Assembly (NCBI GenBank): GCA_007859835.1
Contig: SJPJ01000001.1
Span: 2,478,318-2,542,317 of the forward strand
Source: Novipirellula herctigrandis
GTDB lineage: Bacteria; Planctomycetota; Planctomycetia; Pirellulales; Pirellulaceae
DNA length: 64,000 bases
Direction: 5' to 3'
Below the pieces are notes generated by a model. That model saw only the letters and a program-made list of their open reading frames with translations, made no database searches and was not told the DNA's origin. A program made the position numbers and the translations under genes. Of this stretch, positions 32,819-42,696 are shown one piece after another. How positions within the stretch are numbered: the stretch's first letter is position 1; each line of letters opens with the position of its first letter.

Positions 32819-35800
32819 CCAAGGATGCAGCGTTCGTAAAGGGTCTGCGATCGGCTCAGAAGCGATTGGAATCGTTCGGTGCGTCGACGCGGTTGCTTGG
32901 CACCAAACTGATGGGACTCGGCGCGGCCGCTGCAGCACCACTGGCCGGCAGCGTCGCCATCTTCTCCAACTTCGACGACGCCATGCGCGGCGTCGCCGCG
33001 ATCACGCAATCGACGGGCTCGCAACTCGAGTCGCTCCGAGCGACTGCGAAGAAACTCGGAGCAACTACAAGTTACTCGGCCAGTGAAGTCGCGTCTCTGA
33101 TGACCGAACTCGGTCGCGCCGGCTTCAAACCCGAGCAGATCGAAAAGATGACGGCCGCCGTGATGAACATGGCCCGCGCAACAGGCACCGATGCCACGCA
33201 AGCCTCGGGAATCATGGCAGCGACAATCCGCCAGTTTGGTATGGAAGCCGGCGAAGCGACTCGAGTTGCTGACGGACTGACAGCCGCGGCGAACAAGTCG
33301 TTCAATACGGTGGAGTCTCTCAGCGAGGCACTCAGCTACGCCGGCCCCGTCGCTGCTGACGCGAACATGAGTCTCGAAGAGACGCTCGCGATCCTCGGCA
33401 CACTCGGAAACATGGGCATTCAGGGATCGTCAGCCGGTAATGCGATGCGTCGCCTGTTGACGATCAGTGCCGCCGAATCCGAGAAGTTCAAAACCACGTT
33501 CGGTGTCACGACCAAGGACGCAAAGGGCAACGCTCGATCGCTTGTCGACATTCTTGGCGAAGTCGCTGCAGCGACCGCAAAGATGGGCACGGCAGAGAAA
33601 GCCGAAAAGCTGAACGAAGTTTTCGGACTGCTCGGCATCACCGCGGCCAGTTCGATCGGCAAGAGCGTTGCCGATACCCGCGAGTTGTATTCCGAATTGC
33701 AAAAGGCAGGCGGGATCGCCGGCAAGACGGCTGAAGAAATGGAAGGCGGACTCGGCGGAGCGTTCCGAATCCTGAAATCATCCATCGAGGGAGTCGCGAT
33801 CGCCATCGGTGAATCACTCGAAGGCAGCGTCACGATGATGGTGCAAGCCTTCAGTCGGGCGGCGTCGGGGGTGATCGAGTGGATCAACAAGAACCAAAAG
33901 ATCGTCAAGATTGCTGCTGCGAGCGCCGTAGCCATCTTCACGATCGGCGCAGCATTGTTCGCTCTTGGTTCGTTCGCTGCTGTAGCATCGTTCGCAGTCG
34001 GCGGACTCGCGTCGATCTTTTCATTCATTGGTGCGTCGATAGGCGTGATCGTCTCTGCCGTCGGACTTCTCTTCACGCCGCTGGGCCTCGTTGTTGCAGC
34101 CGTCGCCGCGCTCGGTGGCTACTTTCTCTATTCGACCGGGATCGCCGGCCAGGCAGTCGAATACCTGAAGGGCGTCTTTGAAACACTCAAAGCGGATACT
34201 CTCGCCGCATTTGGTGCGATCGCCAATGCACTCGCCGCTGGTGAAATCACTGCCGCGACCGATGTGTTGTGGACGTACTTGAAACTCCAGTGGGTCAAAG
34301 GGACGACCTACATCAAAGGCCTCTGGGCCGACTTCACTCAATATATCTCTGACGTGTGGGCTGATTCCGCCTATGCGATCGGGGATGTTTTGATTGGTGC
34401 CTTGTCCGGGCTCGCCGGCGTGTGGAACAGCACGCTCGGTTTCATGGCTGATGGTTGGACGATCCTCACCTCGGCCGTTCAAAAAGGCTGGAACAACACG
34501 ATCGGGTTCCTCAAGAAGGGATTTCTCAAACTCCACGAACTCGTTGACATCGCGGGCGACGTATCGGTGCAGATTGGCGGAGTGCTCATCAATGCATTGG
34601 CTGGCGTTGAGAACGCGTGGGTCGAAACCGTTGATTACCTTGCTGACACATGGACCGTGTTCGTCGGTCAAGTGAAGTCGATGTGGAATTCGACAGTCGG
34701 ATTCCTCAAGAAAGCGTGGATCAAACTCAAAGGCCTCTTCGACGACGACATCAACGTCGATGTCGAAATGGCGAAAATTGACGCTGACACTCGAGCGGCC
34801 GATGCTGCGGAAGAGCAACAACGCCAGCAAGCGATCATCGAGCGTCAGCGCCGGCGATCGAAACGAAAGGAGCAGGTCGAGACCAACCGGGTTGAGATAC
34901 AGAAAGGCATCGCCGCACAACTCGAAGCCCGTCGCAAGGCTCGTGAGGGTCAGGATATCGACGCTGACATGCGAGCGATCGACGAAGAGACCAATGCGAT
35001 GAACGCGATCGTCGACCATTCTAAGGAACAACAGTTCCGCGAGAACGATGCGGCTCAGTCCAATCGCCAACAAATCATCGACGACACAACGGTCGGGGTG
35101 CAACGCACGCTCGATCAAATGCGAGCTGAAGCGAAAGCCGCACGCGAAGCAGGTCGACCCACGACTGAAGATCGCAGCAAAGAAAGCGACGAGCAAATCG
35201 CAACCGCACAGGCCGAGTTCGATGCTGCGGTGGAACGAGCCAACAACTCAACGGCCCCTTCCGACACTGAATCAAAGCCAGACGACGGTGCTCCCTCGGA
35301 ACCTCCGGTCGCTCCGCCCAAGATGCCTGAGCCCGGCGCAGTCGAAATTCCCGGCGTCGATCTGCCCGGCATCGACGATCCCGAGCTGCAACCACCCAAT
35401 GCGAAAGACCTCCGTCTCGACCTGAATCCAGATGCTCAGGCGGCGATGGACCAGTTCGCAAACGGTCCGGAAACCGACCGCACCGAAGTTGCTGGCAATT
35501 TTGATGCGAGAGGTCTGGGACTTGGCGGTGTTGCGTCGACGATTCCGCAACAGGCCCCTGAGCCACTCAAGAAGCTCGATCCGATTGCGGCAGAGAATGA
35601 TCTCGTTGAAGTCATCGTCGCGCCGCAGTTGAAGTTGGAACCCGAGCAAGGTGACGAACCAAAGCCGATCGGCGATCCAGGCAACGACGTCGCCGACAAA
35701 TCTGTCAATGCACCAAACGTCGAATTGATCGCGGGGGAGGCACCCGTGGTGCCCGCGCTGAATGTCGTCGTGAATGCGAGTGATCCGGCTGTCGCTTCGC

Positions 35801-36309
35801 CCGATGTTCAGACACCCGACGTCAACGTGCCAGCGTTGGGCACTCCCGATGTCACCGCGCCCCAGATCGCCGTTCCGGAGGTCAATGCGCCTTCGGTCGC
35901 GATCAGCCAACAACCCAACAATATCAATCTGCCGTCGCAAACTCCGCCGAGTGTCTTGGTGCAAACCGATTCGCAATCGGTCGAGACGCCAGTCGATCAG
36001 GTAAGCGATGTGAAGGTCGACTTGCGAGAAGCTAACGGTCAGCCCGAGACGTTGGATTCAAACAGTCCGTCAGACCTCGAAACCTCGCCCACACTCGACA
36101 TCGCTGCGATTACCGAAGCATTCGCTTCCGTCGGCCGTTCACTCGCGGCGTTTGACTCTGCAATCGCAAACAGCACGTCGCAATTGCAACTGCCCGCGAT
36201 GTCTGGCGGCGAATTCAGCGAGGACATGAAGCGGGCAATCATCCAAACCGCTGAGAACACTCGACGCCTTGTTGAACGTTCACAGTCGGGAGGGTTGGTA
36301 TTTAGCTGA
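32776..36309 (+). CDS. Phage tail tape measure protein
   Basis: 1177 aa. The N-terminal part has the tape-measure signature (NFDDAMRGVAAITQSTG, MTELGRAGFKPEQIEKM, SLSEALSYAGPVAADAN, GMGIQGSS-type segment NMGIQGSSAGNAMRRLL). Membrane-like stretches occur at about 375-460 (AAASAVAIFTIGAALFALGS and others), typical for proteins that fix tail length and enter the host membrane. Next follow Trp-containing helical repeats (about 480-660), a charged coiled region (660-830), and an unusually long acidic Pro-rich tail (about 830-1120) rich in PDVNVPALGTPDV-type repeats. Its length predicts a long flexible tail. Confidence 0.92.
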   Translation: MSQVRAGFAYVELLTKDAAFVKGLRSAQKRLESFGASTRLLGTKLMGLGAAAAAPLAGSVAIFSNFDDAMRGVAAITQSTGSQLESLRATAKKLGATTSYSASEVASLMTELGRAGFKPEQIEKMTAAVMNMARATGTDATQASGIMAATIRQFGMEAGEATRVADGLTAAANKSFNTVESLSEALSYAGPVAADANMSLEETLAILGTLGNMGIQGSSAGNAMRRLLTISAAESEKFKTTFGVTTKDAKGNARSLVDILGEVAAATAKMGTAEKAEKLNEVFGLLGITAASSIGKSVADTRELYSELQKAGGIAGKTAEEMEGGLGGAFRILKSSIEGVAIAIGESLEGSVTMMVQAFSRAASGVIEWINKNQKIVKIAAASAVAIFTIGAALFALGSFAAVASFAVGGLASIFSFIGASIGVIVSAVGLLFTPLGLVVAAVAALGGYFLYSTGIAGQAVEYLKGVFETLKADTLAAFGAIANALAAGEITAATDVLWTYLKLQWVKGTTYIKGLWADFTQYISDVWADSAYAIGDVLIGALSGLAGVWNSTLGFMADGWTILTSAVQKGWNNTIGFLKKGFLKLHELVDIAGDVSVQIGGVLINALAGVENAWVETVDYLADTWTVFVGQVKSMWNSTVGFLKKAWIKLKGLFDDDINVDVEMAKIDADTRAADAAEEQQRQQAIIERQRRRSKRKEQVETNRVEIQKGIAAQLEARRKAREGQDIDADMRAIDEETNAMNAIVDHSKEQQFRENDAAQSNRQQIIDDTTVGVQRTLDQMRAEAKAAREAGRPTTEDRSKESDEQIATAQAEFDAAVERANNSTAPSDTESKPDDGAPSEPPVAPPKMPEPGAVEIPGVDLPGIDDPELQPPNAKDLRLDLNPDAQAAMDQFANGPETDRTEVAGNFDARGLGLGGVASTIPQQAPEPLKKLDPIAAENDLVEVIVAPQLKLEPEQGDEPKPIGDPGNDVADKSVNAPNVELIAGEAPVVPALNVVVNASDPAVASPDVQTPDVNVPALGTPDVTAPQIAVPEVNAPSVAISQQPNNINLPSQTPPSVLVQTDSQSVETPVDQVSDVKVDLREANGQPETLDSNSPSDLETSPTLDIAAITEAFASVGRSLAAFDSAIANSTSQLQLPAMSGGEFSEDMKRAIIQTAENTRRLVERSQSGGLVFS

Positions 36310-37100
36310 TGTCACTCTCCACCGGTGGATACAACTTCGAGGTTTCGGCGCTTTCCGAAAAGGCGTCCCGCGGGAAATCGCACTCCGATTTCACTTCCTA
36401 CGTCGCAACGAACGGCGGGGCTGTCGATCCGGCCGCCGCTGCGAGTGCTTTGTATCAGTACTACAAAGCGAATCACAAAGAACTGATCAAGTATCTGCAA
36501 ATCGACTCGGAGTTCATCAACCAGAAGCACGCTTTGGTCAGCGTCACGATCAACAAGACCAAGCTCGATCCGGTTTCGTTCAGTACGACCGGAGCGACAA
36601 CCCATCTGAATCAATCGCTGCAAACTCGTGGCATCTACTCCGCGCCTGGGATCGCAGCCCCCGTTTATCACGGTGCGATCGGCGTCAGCGATTCTGGCGT
36701 CGCCGGCGTTGACATCACTGTCCCTGCGTTTGAATTCTCCGTTCGCAAGAAGTTTGAGTTCGTTTCGACGGGATATCTGCTCGCCATGGTGGCGATGACC
36801 GGGCGAGTGAACTCGACACCTTGGTCAATCTTCTCCCCTGGCGAAGCGTTGTTTCTCGGCGGGGAAGGGGGCGAAGACGAACAGAACTGGGTCGACGTGA
36901 CTTACCACTTCGCCGCTCGACCGAACGAGTTCGCGATGACGGTTGGAAACATCACCGGAATCTCCAAGCAGGGTTGGGACTACTTGTGGGTCAAACACGG
37001 CGAGAAAGTGGTCGGTGATCGTGTGCTGCAGGTTCCTGAGGCAGCGTACGTTGAACAGGTCTATCACGGAGGAAACTTCAACGTGTTGGGGATCAACTGA
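36309..37100 (+). CDS. Distal tail/virion structural protein
   Basis: 263 aa, beta-rich: YLQIDSEFINQKHALVSVTI, DITVPAFEFSVRKKFEFVST and FAARPNEFAMTVGNITGISK. It follows the tape-measure gene with a one-base overlap (TGATG), the position of distal-tail proteins that attach fibres. The fold is inferred from pattern and order only. Confidence 0.65.
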   Translation: MSLSTGGYNFEVSALSEKASRGKSHSDFTSYVATNGGAVDPAAAASALYQYYKANHKELIKYLQIDSEFINQKHALVSVTINKTKLDPVSFSTTGATTHLNQSLQTRGIYSAPGIAAPVYHGAIGVSDSGVAGVDITVPAFEFSVRKKFEFVSTGYLLAMVAMTGRVNSTPWSIFSPGEALFLGGEGGEDEQNWVDVTYHFAARPNEFAMTVGNITGISKQGWDYLWVKHGEKVVGDRVLQVPEAAYVEQVYHGGNFNVLGIN

Positions 37101-40018
37101 TGACCCGACGCGTGAAACCAGGCGATCAATTCGCGATAACCGCCGCTGAATACAACCGGCTGCTCGTTGCTGCGGAAGCCTCGCATCGCAATCGACTGCC
37201 AGGCGGAGGTGGTCCTCGGACGCATTTGCGAAACGCCGCAACCGTTCGCGTTCACAACCTGTCGGCAACGACGGTCCTAATTGGCGGAATCGTCGGCTTC
37301 GAGTCGCCGCTGACTGATCCGACCGTTGGCCCGATGGAACTGGCCCGCTTCGTTCGCGACGCGACGATTGAGTGTGTGCGTCCGACGGAAGACGAACATA
37401 CAGGTCGCGTTGGGGTCGCCATCGAACCGATCGCGGAAGACAAGGTCGGCCGCGTGGTGTTCGATGGCGTAGTGGCGGCGCGAGTCAACGTCGTCAAAAC
37501 TTGGCACAAGTTTGCGGATGTTGGCGAATCGGCCGGTGACATTCTGCAATCGAAGCCAGATGGCTCGGCACAGATCCTGTGGCGACGAGACCTCAACCAA
37601 CTCGACGACCAATGGGCAGTCGTTCGGGTCGGCCGACCTGCGGATCCGGTTTACCTTGTTGAGGTTCCGATTGGAGGTATCGCCGGCCGTCGAGGGATGC
37701 GGACGGGCAGTGCAGATTGCGACCTCTACCAACTCGACAAAAATGGCGAGATCGAAGCGGTCACGGATGCGGCTGGCGACACAGTACGAATCACCGCTCG
37801 AAATCACTCGGCGCAGCGTATTCGCGGACCGATCGCGGATTCACCGAAACAATACTTGGAAGTGCAGTTCGATGGTCAGCGATCTTGGGTGATCGACCCG
37901 CCGAAACAAACGCTTCTATGTAAACCGACGAAACGTATCAAGGCAAAGTCATGGGGAACGGCTCGCGAGCTACGGTTTGATGGCGGATGGAAACCGATTG
38001 GCCCTGCCGTCTCGGTTTACAACGTTTGCGACTACGCGTTGCTGGCGAGCCAACAGATCGTCTGCCACTTTCATGAAGACACGTCGGCATACTTGACGAT
38101 CGGGTGCCGTTGCTGCGACGGAAGCAGCAGTTCGAGCAGTTCATCAAGCTCCAGCAGTTCGTCGAGTTCAAGCTCCAGCAGTAGCTCTAGCAGCGATTCA
38201 TCATCCAGCAGTTCTTCGTCGTCGCCCTCATCATCATCTTCATCCTCGTCATCGGGAAGTTCATCGAGCAGCAGTGGCTTGTTGAGTAGTTCGAGCATGA
38301 GCAGTTCAAGCTCGTCGAGCATGTCGGCGAGTTCCAGCAGTTCCCTGTCGTCATCCAGCAGCAGTTCGTCTGGATCTAGTTCGTCGAGTAGCGGATCGTC
38401 TTCATCGTCGTCCGGCAGTCCGTCCTCCTCGTCGAGCAGTGGTTCGTCATCAAGCAGCAGTTCCGACAGTTCGTCCTCTTCATCAAAGTCCTCATCGAGT
38501 AGCGATTCATCGTCAAACTCGTCGTCATCCGACAGCAGCGATTCCTCCCTGAGTTCGTCCGCATCCAGTAGCAGCGATTCAAGCGATAGTTCCAAGTCCT
38601 CATCAAGCAGCGACAGCAGTAGTCAATCGAGCGATTCGTCGGTCAGCAGCGATTCGAGTACATCGACGAGCCTGCCAAGCGTGAGCAGTTCGTCCAGTTC
38701 AGACGGTTCCTCGTCGGCATCGAGCGGTTCGTCAGGCAGTTCATCGGATTCGCAATCGAGCGATTCATCCAACAGCGATTCGAGTGACTCGAGCACATCG
38801 ACCAGTCTTCCGAGCATCAGCGGTTCATCAAGCTCCGAGGGATCGTCGTCCGCATCGAGTGATTCATCAGATAGTTCGTCCGATTCCCAGTCCAGCGACT
38901 CATCGACAAGCGAATCAAGTGATTCCAGTGCGTCGATCAGTCTGCCAAGCGTGTCAGGGTCCAGTTCAACGGCGAGTGATTCGTCATCGAGCGATTCGCA
39001 ATCAAGCGACTCCGGTTCGTCGAGCGATTCATCTGCCTCGCAATCGAGCAAATCAACCAGTACGCCATCCATCAGCAGTTTGCAATCGTCCGCATCCGCG
39101 AGTGAGTCGTCCACCAGCGAATCATCAACATCGGAATCGAGCCAGTCCGAATCAAGCACGTCGGCAAGTGAATCACGCAGTGAGTCAGGCTCGGAGAGCG
39201 TGCCTTCGTACAGTTGGAATTCGTCAGCGAGCAGCGAAAGCGACTCTGAATCGAGTGAGTCTGAATCGGAATCCCAGTCGCACTCTGAATCAACATCGCC
39301 GTCGGCCAGTGAGTCGGGAAGCGATTCCCAAAGCGAATCAAGCATCGACCGCAGTTCGGACTCGCAAAGCTACTCAGCGAGTGCCTCAGCATCGTATTCC
39401 GACAGTGCCTCTGTCAGCGGAAGTCAAAGTGCTTCTACATCAGGCAGCGGAGCGGACTCAGGCAGCGGTTCAGGATCAGGCAGCGTAAGTGCTTCCGCAT
39501 CTGATAGCGGCAGCGGATCGGCTTCGGATTCACGATCAACAAGCACTTCAGATTCTGGTAGCGATTCGCGAAGCGATGACTCCACCAGCGTGCCCATTTC
39601 ATCAAGTGGTTCGGGTTCCGATTCAGCATCTCGGTCGACAAACGACTCGGGATCGGAAGGATCCAGCAGCGATCGCCCCAGCACTAGCGATGATCCGAGC
39701 GTCGACGATTCATCTGGCAGCGACAGCAATCAACCATCCGGAAGCAACGACTCGACATCCGAATCAGATCCACCCAGCGACGGTTCTGATCGTCCTAGCG
39801 AAAGTGCATCCGATAGCAGCGACGGCTCCGATCGGCCGAGCGAAAGCGATTCAACCGAGGAGCCTTCCGAAGACAGCAGCGGATCAAGTGAACCGTGCAA
39901 CAGCACCTGGATTTGGTCGTGTGGCTGGGAATTGGTTGACAGCGATTGTGAAGACCCCGGTGACCCACCCAGTTCGTCCGGTTCATTCGATGGAGCAGTA
40001 GCGGGGATGACAGCATGA
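37100..40018 (+). CDS. Ser-rich tail fibre / adhesin-like protein
   Basis: 972 aa. The N-terminal about 330 residues form a beta-rich domain, ending in a Cys segment (IGCRCCDGS). From about residue 340 to 920 the chain is almost entirely Ser with Asp, Gly, Thr, Gln and Glu, encoded by mixed AGC/TCG/TCA/TCC codons. The C-terminus (STWIWSCGWELVDSDCEDPG) has Cys and Trp. The repeats recall SRRP adhesins and phage-tail fibres with flexible stalks. The downstream glycosyltransferases make O-glycosylation of this region likely. Overlaps at both ends tie it to the tail operon. Confidence 0.8.
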   Translation: MTRRVKPGDQFAITAAEYNRLLVAAEASHRNRLPGGGGPRTHLRNAATVRVHNLSATTVLIGGIVGFESPLTDPTVGPMELARFVRDATIECVRPTEDEHTGRVGVAIEPIAEDKVGRVVFDGVVAARVNVVKTWHKFADVGESAGDILQSKPDGSAQILWRRDLNQLDDQWAVVRVGRPADPVYLVEVPIGGIAGRRGMRTGSADCDLYQLDKNGEIEAVTDAAGDTVRITARNHSAQRIRGPIADSPKQYLEVQFDGQRSWVIDPPKQTLLCKPTKRIKAKSWGTARELRFDGGWKPIGPAVSVYNVCDYALLASQQIVCHFHEDTSAYLTIGCRCCDGSSSSSSSSSSSSSSSSSSSSSSSSDSSSSSSSSSPSSSSSSSSSGSSSSSSGLLSSSSMSSSSSSSMSASSSSSLSSSSSSSSGSSSSSSGSSSSSSGSPSSSSSSGSSSSSSSDSSSSSSKSSSSSDSSSNSSSSDSSDSSLSSSASSSSDSSDSSKSSSSSDSSSQSSDSSVSSDSSTSTSLPSVSSSSSSDGSSSASSGSSGSSSDSQSSDSSNSDSSDSSTSTSLPSISGSSSSEGSSSASSDSSDSSSDSQSSDSSTSESSDSSASISLPSVSGSSSTASDSSSSDSQSSDSGSSSDSSASQSSKSTSTPSISSLQSSASASESSTSESSTSESSQSESSTSASESRSESGSESVPSYSWNSSASSESDSESSESESESQSHSESTSPSASESGSDSQSESSIDRSSDSQSYSASASASYSDSASVSGSQSASTSGSGADSGSGSGSGSVSASASDSGSGSASDSRSTSTSDSGSDSRSDDSTSVPISSSGSGSDSASRSTNDSGSEGSSSDRPSTSDDPSVDDSSGSDSNQPSGSNDSTSESDPPSDGSDRPSESASDSSDGSDRPSESDSTEEPSEDSSGSSEPCNSTWIWSCGWELVDSDCEDPGDPPSSSGSFDGAVAGMTA

Positions 40019-40587
40019 TGCATTGCCCTCATTTAACGCCCGACAACCAATGCGAAGTTGCCTGCCAACTCGCCGGTTGTCGCGTGCAAACCACGCCAGT
40101 CGCCTGCAACGCGTGCCAGACCAACGACAACCCATGCGCGATTAACGTCGTCACGATCGGCATGGCATTGGTCAACAAGAAACGCCGCAAACAAGACGTT
40201 ACCGAGTTGGAAGCACTGCTTCGCAACTACATGCCGGACAACGCCCTGATGCCGGCAACGCTGAAGATGAGCAGCTACCGGCCCGGCCCCGGCAACGAAC
40301 TCAAGAAGATGATCGCTTGGTTTGCAAAGCCCAGCGAAACGTGCAACTGCGAAACCCGTGTCGACACGATGAACGACTGGGGTGCCGAAGGTTGCCGCCG
40401 AAACATTGACACCATCGTCGATTGGCTACTCGAAGAAGCCCAAGCAAGAGGACTCCCCCATGGAAGGTTTACAGCAAAAGTCGCCCGCAGTCTCGTCAGC
40501 ACTGCCATCCGCAAGTACGAGCGAAAATTCCCCGAAGGGGCACCCGAACCAGACCAAGACGATCCGGAGGACGAATTCGATCGTTGA
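40015..40587 (+). CDS. Cys-rich phage protein (190 aa)
   Basis: 190 aa. The first about 45 residues contain a Cys cluster (CPHLTPDNQCEVACQLAGC, then ACNACQTNDNPC), probably metal binding. The middle has ETCNCETRVDTMNDWGAEGC and IDTIVDWLLEEAQARGLP, a pattern I associate with phage proteins near glycosyltransferases in planctomycetes. ATG 40015 overlaps the fibre stop. It may bind metal or connect the fibre gene product to modification enzymes; unproven. Confidence 0.7.
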   Translation: MMHCPHLTPDNQCEVACQLAGCRVQTTPVACNACQTNDNPCAINVVTIGMALVNKKRRKQDVTELEALLRNYMPDNALMPATLKMSSYRPGPGNELKKMIAWFAKPSETCNCETRVDTMNDWGAEGCRRNIDTIVDWLLEEAQARGLPHGRFTAKVARSLVSTAIRKYERKFPEGAPEPDQDDPEDEFDR

Positions 40588-41935
40588 ACGCTGCTTCCTA
40601 ATGAACCTCGATCGGCGCGATGATCGGCTGCAAGAATGGATGCGTCAGCTTCCCGAGCCGTGGCCGTTCCCCGAACCCGAACGATTCGCCGCGATTGAGG
40701 GCCGTCGAGTCGCGACGCCCCCGCAGTGGCGTGCTGGCAACGGTGCGTGGGGGTGCTACCGCTCACACTTGCTGATTCTCGAAAAGTGCCTGCTCGAACA
40801 CATCAACTCCTACGTTGTGTTTGAAGACGACGCGGGATTCGGCGACGACTTCTGCGAACGGCTGCAACAATTCATCGCGGAACTGCCGGCCGACTGGGGT
40901 ATGGCGTATCTCGGTGGCCAACACTTGTACGCTGGCAAGAACCCACCTCATAAGGTCAGCGAACACGTCTATCGTCCGTACAACGTGAATCGCACGCATG
41001 CGTTCATGGTGCGCGGACGTGATGCAATGAAGACTCTCTATCGACATTTGACTTGGAACGATTGGCATTCCAAGCATCACATCGACCATCACCTTGGTCG
41101 ATTGATCCAGCGTCGCTACCAGGCACTCGTTCAAGGCAATAACGTCCAAAAGGAATCCATCGCGGTTTACACACCCGATCGTTGGCTCGTCGGACAACTT
41201 CCGACGAAGTCCAACATCTGCGGTCGAAAGTGGAGTCAAACACGGTTCTTCAATGACGCCAAGAACGCGGACCACTCGGACGCACCGTTCTTTGCAGTCC
41301 TCGGCCCGCACCGCGCGGGTACGTCGTGCGTCGCGATGGTCATGCACCATCTCGGCGTACACATGGGCAATCAACTCGGTGGCTACGAAGCGACCGGAGG
41401 CGGCGAGGCAGTCGGACTGGCACAGCTTTGTGAAAAGGTGATGCGATTCCCGGCAACGGACCCGAATGTCAGCGACGAACAACTTACTCAAATGCTCAAG
41501 TCGTGGATCGTCAGCCGCAAATCGGAAGCAAACCGCGACAGAACGGTCGCTGGGGCGAAGTATCCGCACCTGTGTCGGTTCGTGAATCATCTTCACGCCG
41601 GGCTGGGTGATTCGCTGCGAATCGTCTCCGTCGAACGAGACATCGAAGCGTCGATTCGCTCGCTTCAGAACCGTAGCGAGAAACATCGTGGCCAATGGTT
41701 CGCGGCAAACGACGAGGAGTGCGAAGTTCTGCAGCGCAGTCTCCGCGACCACCGAGACAACTTCATCGCGGAACATCCCGACGTGCCGGTATTTCGGATC
41801 GAGTTTGCCGAGTTGTTGACGTATCCCGAGGAAGTGATCGGCAACTTGGTCGAGTTCCTGGGCATCACGCCGACACAGGAGGAAATCCAGTCGGCGATCG
41901 AACACGTCAATCCTGATCTCCGGAAGTTTGGGTGA
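40460..41935 (+). CDS. GT25-like glycosyltransferase / sulfotransferase-like fusion
   Basis: 491 aa from ATG 40460 (AAGAGG upstream), overlapping the preceding gene by 128 bp. The first part has FLMNLDRRDDRLQEWMRQLP, WGCYRSHLLILEKCL and YVVFEDDAGFGDD, features of family 25 (LPS/procollagen-type) glycosyltransferases. The second part has AVLGPHRAGTSCVAMVMHHL, a P-loop-like PAPS-binding site, VSVERDIEASIRSLQNR as the 3'-phosphate motif, and a C-terminal sulfotransferase-like helix. One protein may glycosylate and sulfate a virion target. Substrate unknown. Confidence 0.75.
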   Translation: MEGLQQKSPAVSSALPSASTSENSPKGHPNQTKTIRRTNSIVERCFLMNLDRRDDRLQEWMRQLPEPWPFPEPERFAAIEGRRVATPPQWRAGNGAWGCYRSHLLILEKCLLEHINSYVVFEDDAGFGDDFCERLQQFIAELPADWGMAYLGGQHLYAGKNPPHKVSEHVYRPYNVNRTHAFMVRGRDAMKTLYRHLTWNDWHSKHHIDHHLGRLIQRRYQALVQGNNVQKESIAVYTPDRWLVGQLPTKSNICGRKWSQTRFFNDAKNADHSDAPFFAVLGPHRAGTSCVAMVMHHLGVHMGNQLGGYEATGGGEAVGLAQLCEKVMRFPATDPNVSDEQLTQMLKSWIVSRKSEANRDRTVAGAKYPHLCRFVNHLHAGLGDSLRIVSVERDIEASIRSLQNRSEKHRGQWFAANDEECEVLQRSLRDHRDNFIAEHPDVPVFRIEFAELLTYPEEVIGNLVEFLGITPTQEEIQSAIEHVNPDLRKFG

Positions 41936-42696
41936 GCATCATGGCGAAAAGTATTTCAACATCAGACATTACGTTCTGCATCAAGACGATACACCGACCT
42001 TGGTCCTGCCATCGTCTGGTCGAATCGCTGCGTGAGCACATTGCTAACCCAACGATCGTCGTCGTCGATGACGGACGACCGGAACTACGTTTCAGCGAGA
42101 AGTATCCGGAAACCGCCAAGCATTGCACGGTCATAAACCTAGATCGGCACGACGTGGGTGTTGGAGTCGGACGCAACGCCGCGATCGACGCAACGCAGAC
42201 CGAGTACATCTTTTTGCTCGACGACGATCACGTGGTCACCGAGGACTTTCACATCGACCGGGTTTGCGAGTACTTCGCCACGCACGAACTCGACATTCTC
42301 GCCGTCCGCCAAGGCGGAGGCGGTCGCCCCACGATGCTTTCGCCACTGATGAACGGAAAACGCATCTGGATGCATCGCGGTGAAAAGAAACGCATTGGCA
42401 CCGTCGCGTGGTGCGACATGGTCGGCAACGCGTTTCTCGCTCGCAAGGAAACGATCGCGACGCTGCGTTGGGACGAAGCCCTGAAAACTTACGAGCATTG
42501 GGAGTTCTTCTATCGAGCGAGTCATCTCTCGAAATTGCAAATTGCGGTCGCGACCGATTGTTCCGTCGTCCATGCCCACGTTGCCGGCACTGGCTACCGC
42601 GACCTGCGGGGAAGATCGAAGTTCCGAGCGATGGGGCTTCGCAAACACGGTTTCCATTCTTTGCGTTATCCAGGAGGTCAAATCGTCCGTGCGTAA
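41932..42696 (+). CDS. GT2-family glycosyltransferase, copy 1
   Basis: 254 aa. TFCIKTIHRPWSCHRLVESL, IVVVDDGRPELRF, DVGVGVGRNAAIDATQTEYI and LLDDDHVVTEDFHI form a GT-A/GT2 core with a DDD metal-binding motif. WCDMVGNAFLARKET and WDEALKTYEHWEFFYRA follow. A GTG at 41932 overlaps the previous stop; ATG 41941 is an alternative. Its closest relative in the window is the next gene. Likely target is the virion fibre or the host surface. Confidence 0.85.
   Translation: MSIMAKSISTSDITFCIKTIHRPWSCHRLVESLREHIANPTIVVVDDGRPELRFSEKYPETAKHCTVINLDRHDVGVGVGRNAAIDATQTEYIFLLDDDHVVTEDFHIDRVCEYFATHELDILAVRQGGGGRPTMLSPLMNGKRIWMHRGEKKRIGTVAWCDMVGNAFLARKETIATLRWDEALKTYEHWEFFYRASHLSKLQIAVATDCSVVHAHVAGTGYRDLRGRSKFRAMGLRKHGFHSLRYPGGQIVRA

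Noticed and set aside
34021-35196. Minus-strand frame of 391 codons
   Set aside because: Antisense to the tape-measure gene; no recognisable domain and typical high-GC shadow.
38119-39900. Repetitive DNA resembling a CRISPR or satellite array
   Set aside because: The repeats are irregular Ser codons inside one open frame; no constant repeat-spacer period.
40763-41905. Minus-strand frame of 380 codons
   Set aside because: Antisense to the GT25/sulfotransferase-like gene, which has clear motifs; no independent support.
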